Below, piece by piece: positions 1 through 8,128 of a stretch of 64,000 bases of DNA. The notes under the pieces are model-generated. The model did no database searches and was not told where the DNA came from. It worked only from the letters and a program-made list of their open reading frames with translations. The translations under genes were made by a program, and so were the position numbers. The DNA is from Streptomyces sp. AP-93 (GTDB lineage: Bacteria; Actinomycetota; Actinomycetes; Streptomycetales; Streptomycetaceae): assembly GCF_022808175.1 (NCBI RefSeq), contig NZ_JALGBX010000011.1, positions 177,081-241,080 on the forward strand, read 5' to 3'. Within the stretch, counting starts at the first letter, position 1; the number at the start of each line of letters is the position of its first letter.

Positions 1-612
1 TTCTACGACCGGGCCGGACAGGCCGGACTCCCCGTGCGGTGGATCGAGATGGTCCGGCGCACCCTCGTCTCCCTGGGGCCCAAGGTGCTCGCGGGGCGCA
101 TGGTGCGGGAGTACGTGGAGCGGCTCTACGCTCCGGCCGCGCACTCCCACCGCGCCCTGACCCCGGACGCGGCGCGGGACCTCGCCTGGTGGAAGGGGCG
201 CGTCCGCGCGGCCTGGCCGCAGCTCACCGTCGAACACGTGGAGGCCCTGACCGCGGGCCCGGTCGGCGGCACCGCCGAACTCGGGGCCACCCTCACCCTG
301 CGCGTGCAGGTCTCCCTCGACGCCCTGGCCCCCGAGGACGTCGAGGTACAGGCCGTCGCGGGCAGGGTCGACGCGCAGGACGTCATCCGGGACGGGCGGG
401 CCTTCCCGCTCAAGCCCGCCGGCGGACCCGACCTGGAGGGCCGCTGGCTGTACGAGGGCCCGCTCGCCCTCGACCGTACGGGACCCTTCGGCTACACCGT
501 ACGGATCATGCCGGCGCACCCGCTGCTGGCGACCCCGGCCGAACTGGGCCTGGTCGCAAGCCCCGCCACGGGCACGGGCACGGACACGGGAGGCGGCGTC
601 GTACTGCGCTGA
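1..612 (+). CDS. glgP: Alpha-glucan (glycogen/maltodextrin) phosphorylase, C-terminal part, 5' end outside window
   Basis: The reading frame is open from base 1 and ends at TGA 610-612, giving the last 203 residues. The residues WIEMVRRTL, a lysine-containing tract SLGPKVLAGRMVREYVERLY, and the later beta-rich tail match the end of the long actinobacterial GT35 phosphorylases, which release glucose-1-phosphate from alpha-1,4-glucan using PLP. The active site and the PLP lysine lie upstream, outside the window. The extreme C-terminus is a TGTGTDTG low-complexity tail. The family call rests on the conserved C-terminal segment only. The glycogen-debranching gene glgX lies 28 kb away, so there is no tight glycogen operon here. 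Confidence 0.8.
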   Translation, partial: FYDRAGQAGLPVRWIEMVRRTLVSLGPKVLAGRMVREYVERLYAPAAHSHRALTPDAARDLAWWKGRVRAAWPQLTVEHVEALTAGPVGGTAELGATLTLRVQVSLDALAPEDVEVQAVAGRVDAQDVIRDGRAFPLKPAGGPDLEGRWLYEGPLALDRTGPFGYTVRIMPAHPLLATPAELGLVASPATGTGTDTGGGVVLR

Positions 613-625
613 CGGCCCCGGCCGT

Positions 626-1196
626 TCAGGGGGCGGGCGGCGGATCCACCAGCCGCCCGTCCTCCACCAGCATCCCGGCCCGCTTGACGCGGCGCAGCGC
701 CGGGATCACCTCCACCTGCCCCACACCGTCCACCGCGCCGATCCGCTCGGTCAGCCGGGCGGGCGGGACGGAGAGCACGACCGTCGCCTCCGCCTCGTAG
801 CCGAAGAGCGACGCCGGTCACCCGGCGGGTCCGCGGCAGCTTCTCCAGCAGCAGGGCGTCCCGGTCCTGGCGGGTACGGGCCCGGGTCATGCAGTGGATC
901 TCGGTACCGCCCGAGCCCAGGGTCACCCACGCGATGTCCGGGCGGCGGGCGAGCGCCTCGGCCACCGGGAGCGCGGCGTCGGGGGCGCACCGCACCCGCA
1001 GCCAGGACTCGAACAGTCCGACGCGGCTCCCCAGCGGCAGCCCGACGACCCGGATCAGGCCGGTGGTCCGCAGCCGCCGGCAGCGCCGTACGACGGTCTG
1101 GTCGCAGACCTCCAGCACCTCGGCCGGATGGCTGAAGGGAGCCCGGCCGTCGATCGTGCCCCCTGCCCCCGGGCCCCCTGCCCACCGTCGTTCCAT
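626..1196 (-). pseudogene. Lrp/AsnC-family transcriptional regulator, N-terminally short and frameshifted
   Basis: From ATG 1196 the frame reads DGRAPFSHPAEVLEV, then a recognition-helix-like VCDQTVVRRCRRL, which is the AsnC-type HTH. An effector-binding RAM-like domain follows (LPVAEALARRPDIAWVTL..GGTEIHCMTRAR). Near 818-826 the family-like sequence jumps to another frame: SLFGYEAEATVVLSVPPARL continues to a stop at 626-628 (..VEDGRLVDPPPAP). The usual first residues before DGRAPFS (the LDxxDRxLLxAL part of the first helix) are also missing, so the gene looks damaged at both ends. It is divergent from the MFS exporter at 1244, the usual arrangement for a local regulator. A single sequencing indel could also explain the frameshift. 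Confidence 0.6.
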
Positions 1197-1243
1197 CCCT
1201 GCCCTGCCCCGCCCCTGCCCTCGGACATCTCCAGGAGTAACCC

Positions 1244-2830
1244 ATGCGCAAATGGCTGCCGTTGACGGCGGTGTGTCTCGGAGCCTTCATGCTCCTGGTC
1301 GACGTTACGATCGTGACCGTCGCCCTGCCCGACATGGCCCCCGACATGCGCACCGGCTTCTCCGGGCTCCAGTGGGTGATGGACGGCTACGCCCTCGCCC
1401 TGGCCGCCCTGCTGCTCGGCGCCGGATCGCTCGCCGACCGGATCGGCCGGCGCCGCGTCTACCTCGGCGGGCTCGCCCTCTTCGCCGCCGCCTCGCTCGC
1501 CTGCGGCCTGGCCCAGGGCCCCGCCGCGCTGATCGCCTTCCGCGCGGTCCAGGGCGTCGGCGGCGCCGCGATGTTCGCCACCACCATGGCCCTGCTCAGC
1601 TCCACCTACCAGGGCCGCGACCGGGGCGTCGCCTTCGGCGTCTGGGGCGCGGTCAACGGAGCGGCCGCCGCGGCCGGTCCCCTCCTCGGCGGGCTGCTCA
1701 CCGAGCAGTTCGGCTGGCGCTGGATCTTCTTCGTCAACCTCCCGGTCTGCGCCCTCGCCGTGTACGTCACCCTCAAGGCCGTCACCGAGTCCCGCGACCC
1801 GCACGCCAAGGGCCTGGACCTGCCCGGCATGGCCACCTTCACCGCCGGCGCCGCGACCGTCACCTACGCCCTCATCCGCGGCGGCGAGAACGGCTGGACC
1901 TCCGCCGGCACCCTCGGCCTGTTCGCCCTGGGCGCGGCCTCCTTCGCCGCCTTCGTCCTCGTCGAACTGCGCGGCTCCCGGCCGATGCTGGACCTCTCGC
2001 TCTTCCGTAGTCCGGTCTTCCTCGCCGTGATGACCGCCTCGCTGCTGATGTCCGGCGCCGCCTTCGGGTACCTGATGTACGTCTCCCTGTGGCTGCAGAC
2101 CGCCGAGGGCATGGGCCCGGTCGGCGCCGGACTGGCCCTGGCGCCGATGAGCCTGGCCGGCTTCCTCGTCTCCGCGGCCTCCGGCAAGCTCCTGCACGGG
2201 GCTTCGCACCGGATCACCATCGGCGGCGGGCTGCTCCTCATCGCGGCCGGCGCGCTGCTCCAGGGCTGGATGCTGGACGCGGGCGACGGCTGGACGGCGC
2301 TGGTGCCGGGCCTGGCCGTCGCCGGTGTGGGCGTCGGACTGATCTCCCCGGCCCTGGCCGCCGCCGCGATGGGCGCCGTGCCCCCGGCCCGGGCGGGCAT
2401 GGCGGGCGGTGCGCTGAACACCGCGCGACAGCTCGGCATGGCCCTGGGCATCGCGGTGCTCGGCGCGGTGTTCCACGCCGGGCTGGCCGACGGCCTCGCC
2501 GGCTCCGGGCAGCCGCACGGCACGGCCACGGCGCTGGCCGGAGGCGGGGCGGCGCGGCTGCTGGACACCGTTCCGGGGGCCGGGTCCTGGGTGGAGGCGG
2601 CCTTCGCGAGCGGGCTGCGCGACACCTTCTGGGTCGCGGGGGCGATGGGGCTGGTGGGGGCGCTGATCCTGGTGGTGCTGGTCCGTCGGCCGGCCGCCAC
2701 CGCTGCGGCGGGCCCCGCGGTGCCGGGTCAGGTGCCGGGTCCGGTGCCGGTCCCGGGTCCGGTACCGGGCCAGGCCGCCGGCCCAGTCGCCGGCCCGGTC
2801 GCCCGGCCCGGTGACCGCGCCGCCCTCTGA
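1244..2830 (+). CDS. DHA2-family MFS drug:proton antiporter (EmrB/QacA-like, 14 TM)
   Basis: The 528-aa protein begins at ATG 1244 with a CCAGGAG ribosome-binding site 7 bases upstream. It opens with an uncleaved TM helix (LPLTAVCLGAFMLLVDVTIV). The MFS motif A-like loop GSLADRIGRRRVYLGG follows TM2, and the antiporter motif C-like GAVNGAAAAAGPLLGGLL lies near residues 142-159. Length and about 14 hydrophobic segments fit DHA2 multidrug or antibiotic exporters of the cytoplasmic membrane. The C-terminus is a Pro/Val/Gly-rich tail of repeated VPGP-like units (about residues 486-520), probably cytoplasmic. The decayed Lrp gene lies divergently 47 bp away. The substrate cannot be read from sequence. 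Confidence 0.9.
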   Translation: MRKWLPLTAVCLGAFMLLVDVTIVTVALPDMAPDMRTGFSGLQWVMDGYALALAALLLGAGSLADRIGRRRVYLGGLALFAAASLACGLAQGPAALIAFRAVQGVGGAAMFATTMALLSSTYQGRDRGVAFGVWGAVNGAAAAAGPLLGGLLTEQFGWRWIFFVNLPVCALAVYVTLKAVTESRDPHAKGLDLPGMATFTAGAATVTYALIRGGENGWTSAGTLGLFALGAASFAAFVLVELRGSRPMLDLSLFRSPVFLAVMTASLLMSGAAFGYLMYVSLWLQTAEGMGPVGAGLALAPMSLAGFLVSAASGKLLHGASHRITIGGGLLLIAAGALLQGWMLDAGDGWTALVPGLAVAGVGVGLISPALAAAAMGAVPPARAGMAGGALNTARQLGMALGIAVLGAVFHAGLADGLAGSGQPHGTATALAGGGAARLLDTVPGAGSWVEAAFASGLRDTFWVAGAMGLVGALILVVLVRRPAATAAAGPAVPGQVPGPVPVPGPVPGQAAGPVAGPVARPGDRAAL

Positions 2831-2903
2831 GTCACCGTCCGAGCTCCGTGCGGGCCGCCCCGGCGGGTCCACGGGGCTGCGCGCGAGGCCTCGTAGACCA
2901 CCT

Positions 2904-2940
2904 CGTGCGACCCGGATCCCCCGCGGATCCGGGTCGCACG
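2904..2940 (+). terminator. Intrinsic-type hairpin downstream of the MFS exporter
   Basis: A perfect 16-bp inverted repeat (2904-2919 pairing with 2925-2940) with a 5-base loop lies 73 bases after the MFS stop codon. There is no U-tract, as is common in Streptomyces. Confidence 0.65.
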
Positions 2941-3085
2941 GGTGTGCGGAGACCGGGGGACCGTGAGGGTGAACCTTCGAACGGACTGCCGTGAAGAATC
3001 GTTTCTGCGAGGGGGGCCGCTCCTACGCTGCCCGCGGATGCCCACCGGACCCGGCATCCGAGAACGCGAGAAACGGATTCCCCCC

Positions 3086-3649
3086 ATGCGTCTTCGCACC
3101 ACCGCCACCGCGCTCGTCGGCGCCCTCATGATGGTCCTGCCGACCGCCGGGCTCTCGTACGCCAACGACCACGACGACCGCGAGCGCCTCGGCACCCTCC
3201 ACTACCGCTACACCGACCAGGACGGCGACCGCCGCCACGGGCAGATCCGCCCGGGGGACAACGACACCTGCTACCGGCTGACCCACACCAGCGAGAACCG
3301 GCCGGCCTTCGAGGTGACGAACGAGACCGAATCCCTCGCGGTGGTCTACAGCAACCGCAGCTGTGGCGGGGTCCCGGAGGCGGAGCTGGAGCCGGGCGAG
3401 CGGCTGCGGAACACGGCCGTGGCATCGGTGTACTTCAAGCCCGTCGACGAAGACCACCACCACGGCGGCCGCCACGACTGGCGCGACGAGGACGACCACG
3501 AAGGCCGCGGCGATGGCCGCGGCGATGGCCGCGGTGACGGCCGCGACGACTGGCGCGACGACGAGGACCGCGCCATCGGCGGGCGCGCCGCAGCGGCGGA
3601 CGGCTCCACGCCGGACATCCTCGACCGGATCTTCCGCTCCGTCGGCTGA
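3086..3649 (+). CDS. Small secreted acidic/His-rich protein of unknown function
   Basis: The start is ATG 3086, which gives a clean signal peptide (MRLRTTATALVGALMMVLP, cleavage near SYA-ND) in a 187-aa protein. A compact domain follows with two cysteines (DTCYRLT.. and SNRSCGG) that could form a disulfide. The tail is strongly charged: HHHGGRHDWRDEDDHEG, three GRGDGRGD-type repeats, then DDWRDDEDRA. The longer reading frame from 2942 is rejected because it would bury the signal sequence. I do not recognise the family. The DNA of the tail is a short direct repeat of the unit GATGGCCGCGGC around 3510-3545, so its length may vary between strains. Exported location is confident, function unknown. 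Confidence 0.75.
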   Translation: MRLRTTATALVGALMMVLPTAGLSYANDHDDRERLGTLHYRYTDQDGDRRHGQIRPGDNDTCYRLTHTSENRPAFEVTNETESLAVVYSNRSCGGVPEAELEPGERLRNTAVASVYFKPVDEDHHHGGRHDWRDEDDHEGRGDGRGDGRGDGRDDWRDDEDRAIGGRAAAADGSTPDILDRIFRSVG

Positions 3650-3704
3650 TCCGCTCCCCCGGCCGACCGGCCCCTTCGGCTGATCCCCGGCCGGTGAGCC
3701 GGAA

Positions 3705-3735
3705 GGCCCGGCACCCCGCTCGGGGGTGCCGGGCC
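3705..3735. terminator. Bidirectional terminator between convergent genes
   Basis: A perfect 13-bp stem (3705-3717 with 3723-3735) and a 5-base loop lie between the secreted protein gene ending at 3649 and the convergent flavoenzyme gene ending at 3763. Confidence 0.8.
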
Positions 3736-3762
3736 CTTCTCGCGCCGTGTTCCCCGGCTGCC

Positions 3763-5223
3763 TCAGCCGGCCGGACGCCGGTCCGCGCCCGCCGCGAGCC
3801 AGTGCACCACGTCCGCGGCCGTGTAGGGCTCGGCGTTCGGGGCGAGCTCCGGGAGGAATGACAGGTCCTTGCCGATCGTCACCAGCGGGGGTTCCACCCG
3901 GCCGTGCGGCCGCCGCTGGGCCAGTCCGATCGTGGCCAGCAGGCCGTTGCACAGGCACTGGCGGCCCTTGGTGTCGGAGGCCTCGCCGCCCTTGCGGACG
4001 TACGCGGCCACGGGCTCGGCCGCGCACCGGTAGACCAGACCGCGCGGACCCCGTACGGGGGTGCGCAGGAACCCGAGGTCGCAGACCCGGCGCCGGGCCT
4101 CGGACACCTCAGGCTCGGAGACCGTCCCCGGCAGGTCCGCCACCTTGAACGGGAAGGACGTCGGGGAGGCCTCGGGGTCGTTGCGGACCGAGAGGGTGCC
4201 GGTGTGGGCCCGGTCCAGCAGCTCCTCGCGCAGGTGGCGGGCCATCCCCGACTCCTCGCACAGGGCGAACGCGCTGCCGATCTGGACCCCGGCCGCGCCC
4301 TCGGCGAGCGCCCGGGCCACGGCCTCGGGGGCGGCCTGGCCGCCGGCGAGCCAGAACGGCAGCCCGAGCGCCGCCATCTTGGCGAGGTCGGGGCTGTCGC
4401 GCGGGCCGTAGACCGGCTCGCCGTCCTCGTCCAGCTTCATCGGCCCGCGCGGCGGGGCGCTGTGGCCGCCGGCCTGGCTGGTCTCGATCACGAAGCCGTC
4501 GGGGCGGGTGATCTCGTCCCGGGCCAGGTAGGTGGCCAGGACCGGGAGCGAGACGATGGCCAGCACGTGGGGGCGGCGCAGCGCGCCGGGCAGGTGTCCG
4601 GCGAGCAGGGCGGCGGGGTCGAAGAGGTGCTCGAGGGGCTCCTCATCGCCCTCCACGTGGATCTTGCTCACGCAGCGTTCGTAGCGCGCCAGCCTCGAGG
4701 CGAGGGCAGGGATCTGACCGGGGACTCCCGCGCCCACGAGCACGTAGTCGACACCTGCCAGGATCGCGCCGAACATTGCGGGGGCCGTGGCGAGCTGGAT
4801 CTTCTCCAGGTAGTTGATGCCGATGACACCGTCATGTCCCTCCTTGGCGAGCCAGACCTCGACGAAGTTGCCGAGGACGGTGAGGATCTCGGCCTGCGAC
4901 CCGCCCGTCGCCCGCAGTCGCGGGGTGGTGCGCATCGCCGCGCCGTCCGCGAGGCCTTCCTCGCGGAAGTAGAGGTCGAGGGCGGACTGGGCCAGCTCCG
5001 GCAGCGGGAAGGCCGCCAGGGCCCGGCGGGCGTGGCCGCCGGGGTCGCCGGTCTGCAGCACGCGGGCCAGTACGACGTCCAGGGCCGTCCCGGAGACCAC
5101 GCCCAGCTGGCCCTCGCCGGAGACGGCTTTGGCCAGCCGCCAGCCGGAGACGCCGACGCCCATGCCGCCCTGGATCAGCCAGGGATGCTGCGCGGCGGGG
5201 GCGGTCGTGGGGGTCTGCGGCAT
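3763..5223 (-). CDS. Nitronate monooxygenase-like FMN-dependent (2-nitropropane dioxygenase/YrpB) oxidoreductase
   Basis: The 486-aa TIM-barrel-type flavoprotein starts WLIQGGMGVGVSGWRLAKAVS, the usual N-terminal FMN phosphate-side strand. It continues with GVIGINYLEKI, DYVLVGAGVPGQIP, FVIETSQAGGHS (FMN-binding AGGH) and GLPFWLAGGQAAPEAV..GAAGVQIGSAFALCEESG. These are hallmarks of the NMO/NPD family, which oxidises nitronates or serves as an NAD(P)H:flavin oxidoreductase. At 486 residues it is longer than the classic 330-360-aa enzymes. The extra C-terminus carries a Cys-rich stretch (DTKGRQCLCNGLLATIG) typical of a larger subfamily. Substrate is not predictable. The start is ATG 5223. The gene is monocistronic and converges on the gene ending at 3649. 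Confidence 0.85.
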   Translation of the reverse strand: MPQTPTTAPAAQHPWLIQGGMGVGVSGWRLAKAVSGEGQLGVVSGTALDVVLARVLQTGDPGGHARRALAAFPLPELAQSALDLYFREEGLADGAAMRTTPRLRATGGSQAEILTVLGNFVEVWLAKEGHDGVIGINYLEKIQLATAPAMFGAILAGVDYVLVGAGVPGQIPALASRLARYERCVSKIHVEGDEEPLEHLFDPAALLAGHLPGALRRPHVLAIVSLPVLATYLARDEITRPDGFVIETSQAGGHSAPPRGPMKLDEDGEPVYGPRDSPDLAKMAALGLPFWLAGGQAAPEAVARALAEGAAGVQIGSAFALCEESGMARHLREELLDRAHTGTLSVRNDPEASPTSFPFKVADLPGTVSEPEVSEARRRVCDLGFLRTPVRGPRGLVYRCAAEPVAAYVRKGGEASDTKGRQCLCNGLLATIGLAQRRPHGRVEPPLVTIGKDLSFLPELAPNAEPYTAADVVHWLAAGADRRPAG

Positions 5224-5402
5224 GGGTCACGTCCTCGGAATCACCCGAACCTACGGTTCCGTAGGTTCGCTGAATTCCACTATGACCCCGCGGTCGCCCG
5301 CCGGATGGCGCCGAAGGTCCCGGCCCTCAGGGGCGCCGGACCTTGTCCGGCGGGGGCTTTCGGAAAGAGGGGTGGGAGGAGCGGCGCAGGGGGAATGGAA
5401 CA

Positions 5403-5436
5403 GGGCCGCCCGGGGAGGTCTTCTCCCGGGCGGCCC
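5403..5436 (-). terminator. Hairpin terminator after the M4 protease gene
   Basis: A perfect 12-bp stem (5403-5414 with 5425-5436) and 10-base loop lie 48 bases past the stop of the protease gene, reading leftward. Confidence 0.7.
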
Positions 5437-5483
5437 CGTGGTCTAACGGTTCAGCTCTGGTTCACGGACGGCCCCGGTGGGGG

Positions 5484-7748
5484 TCAGAAGGTGAGCTTCC
5501 AGCTGTCGATCTTGCCGGTGTCGATGTTCGCGTTGTCGTTGACACGCAGCTTCCAGACGCCCTGGGCAACCTCGGAGGAGGCGTTGACCGTGACGGCCTT
5601 GATGATGTTGTCCGCACTGCCGCCGGTGCGGTTGTGCAGGTTGTACAGGGTGCCGTCGGGGGCGACGAGGTCGACCTTCAGGTCACCGATGTAGGTGTGG
5701 AGGATGTTGAGGTCCACCTTGAGGGTGCTCGGGGCGTTGCCCGTGCGGTTCACGGTGATCGGGGAGTCGACCGTCGAGTTGTCGGCGATCGCGTAGTCGG
5801 TGGTGTTCTCGAAGACGTTCGGCTGTGTGGCGCCGACCGTCCAGGTGAACGCCGCCGTCCCGGTCTGGTTCGCCGAGTCGGTCACCGTGATGGTCACGTT
5901 GGACGTGCCCGCCGTGGAGGCCGTACCCGAGATCAGGCCGTTGGAGGCGTTGATCGACAGCCCGGCCGGCAGGCCGGTCGCCGCGTAGCTCAGGGCACCC
6001 GCGTTGGTGCTGGTGGCCTGGATCTGGAGGCTGACGGCGCTGCCCGTGACGGTTGTCTGGTTGCCCGGGTTGGTGACCGTGACGCCGTTGACGATGCGCG
6101 GACCGACGTTGACGGCGGCCCAGGCGTTCGCGGCGTTGTTGTACGTGGTCGAACCAGCGCCGTACAGGTCGGCGGCGGCCTGCAGGGTGGCGGTACGGGC
6201 GGCCGCGTAGTTGGTGTTCGACCTGAACAGATTGGTGGTCAGGGCGCGGAACCAGATCTTGGACGCGGCGTCACGGCCGATCGCGGTGACCGGGAGGCCG
6301 TCGGAGGTCGGCGAGTCGTAGCTCACGCCGTTGACGACCTTGGCGCCCGAGCCCTCGGAGGCCAGGTAGTACCAGTGGTTGGCCGGGCCCGAGGAGTAGT
6401 GGACGTCGATCGAGCCGATGCCCGAGTACCAGGCGTCCTTCGACGATCCGTCCTTGCTCGGCTTGTCCATGTAGCGCAGCGGGGTGCCGTTGCCGCGGAT
6501 GTCGATCTTCTCGCCGACCAGGTAGTCGCCGACGTCCTGCGGGTTGGCGGCGTAGAACTCGACCGCCGCCGCGAAGATGTCGGAGGTGGCCTCGTTCAGA
6601 CCGCCCGGCTCGCCGCTGTACGTCATGTTGCCGGTGACCGAGGTCAGGCCGTGCGTCATCTCGTGCGCGGCCACGTCGGTGGAGGTGAGCGGCTTGGCGT
6701 TGCCGTCACCGTCTCCGTACGTCATGCAGAAGCAGGAGTCGTCCCAGAAGGCGTTCACGTAGTTGTTGCCGTAGTGGACCCGGCTGTACGGGGAGACCCC
6801 GTCGTTGCGCAGGCCGTTGCGGCCGTGGACGTTCTTGAAGTAGTCCCACGTCACCTGCGCGCCGTAGTGGGCGTCGGCGGCGGCCGTCTCCAGGTTGGCC
6901 GGCAGGCCGTTGCCCCAGATGTCGTCCGGGCCGGAGAAGAGGGTGCCGGTGCCGGAGGTGGCCCGGTTCAGGTTGTTGGTCTTGTGGCCGCCGCGGGTGG
7001 CGTCGTTCAGCGTGAAGTTGCTGCCCGACTGCGAGGTGCCGACCGTCACCTGGCCGCTGTACATGGTGTTGCCGGTGCCGTTCTTGACGGCCTGCCACTC
7101 GGTGATCTTCGCGCCGGTCTTGGCGTTGGTCACCACGTGCAGCTCGCTGGGCGTGCCGTCGTGCTGGAGGCCGCCGACGACGGTCTCGAAGGCGAGGACC
7201 GGAGCGCCCTCGGCCGCCCAGATCACCTTGCGGGCGCCCTTGGTGGCCTTGACGTCCTTGGAGCCCTCGGCGTTGGCGGCGGAGACCGCCTGGCCCTCGG
7301 CGGCGGACGGCGCGACGGTGGCGGTGGTGTCCACCTTCAGGTCGTGGTTCGTCGCCTTGGTGACCCGCTTGGTGACGCCGCCCTTGGCGTGGACGGTCAG
7401 GTCACCGCCGAGCACCGGTATGCCGTCGTAGGTCCGCTCGTACGAGGTGTGGGTGGTGCCGTCCACATCCTTGACCACGTCGCGGACGATGAGCTTCTCG
7501 CCGCTGCCGAGGCTGAGCGCCTTGGCCGCCTGCGCGGTGGTGGAGTTGGCCTCGGCCAGGAGCGTCGCACGCTCCGAAGCACTGAGTTTGAGATTGGCCG
7601 CGCCCGGGTTGGCCTGGGCGACCGATCCGGCCTGCGACGCGGTGGCGTCGGCGGTGGCGGATCCGGTCTGGATGCCTACGGCGAGGAGAGCGGCCGCGGC
7701 AACAAGCGCGCCGGCCGTGGTGGCACGCCGCTGGGGGGTGGGACTCAA
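5484..7748 (-). CDS. Secreted thermolysin-like M4 neutral metalloprotease with Ig-like and P domains
   Basis: The chosen start is TTG 7748 with AAGGAG 6 bases upstream. It gives a 754-aa precursor with a twin-Arg-containing signal segment (SPTPQRRATTAGALVAAAAL). The open frame extends to 7838 but without a ribosome-binding site. An FTP/PepSY-type propeptide comes first. The M4 catalytic domain then shows the zinc motif HEMTH (about residue 361) and the downstream ligand/context GGLNEATSDIFAAAVEF. The M4 C-domain holds a catalytic-His region DVHYSSGPANHWYYL. A putative Ig domain (LPAGLSINASNGLISGTAS) and a C-terminal P/proprotein-convertase domain (DLNILHTYIGDLKVDLVAPD..GVWKLRVNDNANIDTG) complete it. 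It should be exported, self-process and degrade extracellular protein. Confidence 0.93.
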   Translation of the reverse strand: MSPTPQRRATTAGALVAAAALLAVGIQTGSATADATASQAGSVAQANPGAANLKLSASERATLLAEANSTTAQAAKALSLGSGEKLIVRDVVKDVDGTTHTSYERTYDGIPVLGGDLTVHAKGGVTKRVTKATNHDLKVDTTATVAPSAAEGQAVSAANAEGSKDVKATKGARKVIWAAEGAPVLAFETVVGGLQHDGTPSELHVVTNAKTGAKITEWQAVKNGTGNTMYSGQVTVGTSQSGSNFTLNDATRGGHKTNNLNRATSGTGTLFSGPDDIWGNGLPANLETAAADAHYGAQVTWDYFKNVHGRNGLRNDGVSPYSRVHYGNNYVNAFWDDSCFCMTYGDGDGNAKPLTSTDVAAHEMTHGLTSVTGNMTYSGEPGGLNEATSDIFAAAVEFYAANPQDVGDYLVGEKIDIRGNGTPLRYMDKPSKDGSSKDAWYSGIGSIDVHYSSGPANHWYYLASEGSGAKVVNGVSYDSPTSDGLPVTAIGRDAASKIWFRALTTNLFRSNTNYAAARTATLQAAADLYGAGSTTYNNAANAWAAVNVGPRIVNGVTVTNPGNQTTVTGSAVSLQIQATSTNAGALSYAATGLPAGLSINASNGLISGTASTAGTSNVTITVTDSANQTGTAAFTWTVGATQPNVFENTTDYAIADNSTVDSPITVNRTGNAPSTLKVDLNILHTYIGDLKVDLVAPDGTLYNLHNRTGGSADNIIKAVTVNASSEVAQGVWKLRVNDNANIDTGKIDSWKLTF

Positions 7749-8128
7749 CGCAGACTCCTTCTGCAAGGGGGGTTCCGGATGGCTGGGTGGGCCTCCGGGC
7801 AGATCGGGCTGGTGCGATGAACGGTCGAAGAGTGCCACCTGAGCGCTGTGATGTCAGGGCCGCGTCAAAAGGTTGGCCTGAAATCGTTCGTTGTCCGAAG
7901 AGACGTATCCGGTATGCGGAACATTCACTTGGGGATGAGAAAGGGGTGTCCCGCATCCGGAATGAGGACCCCCGCCCGCTAACGCTTGGGCAACAAGATG
8001 TCCGGTTCCCGGAAACGGCATTTACCGTACGGGTGTTTGTCGTACTGTTTCCCGGTGCGTCTGATGTCCACTGCCCGGGGAAGCCGCGGACCAGCGCCAC
8101 TGTCATAGACCACGTGCCAGGGGGGCCC
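7749..8128. promoter_or_regulatory. 380-bp divergent intergenic region between the M4 protease and the EPS sugar transferase
   Basis: No credible gene is seen. The region holds the ribosome-binding site of the protease at its left edge and a locally AT-richer stretch around 7865-8060, where both promoters should lie. A partly repeated motif, ATCCGG(A/T)ATG, occurs near 7908 and 7954. No hexamers were convincing enough to call. Confidence 0.4.

Noticed and set aside
5343..7820. 825-codon open frame on the plus strand over the M4 protease
   Set aside because: It is antisense to a protein with full catalytic motifs; its translation is Gly/Val/Arg-rich with no family features. It is a GC-rich shadow.
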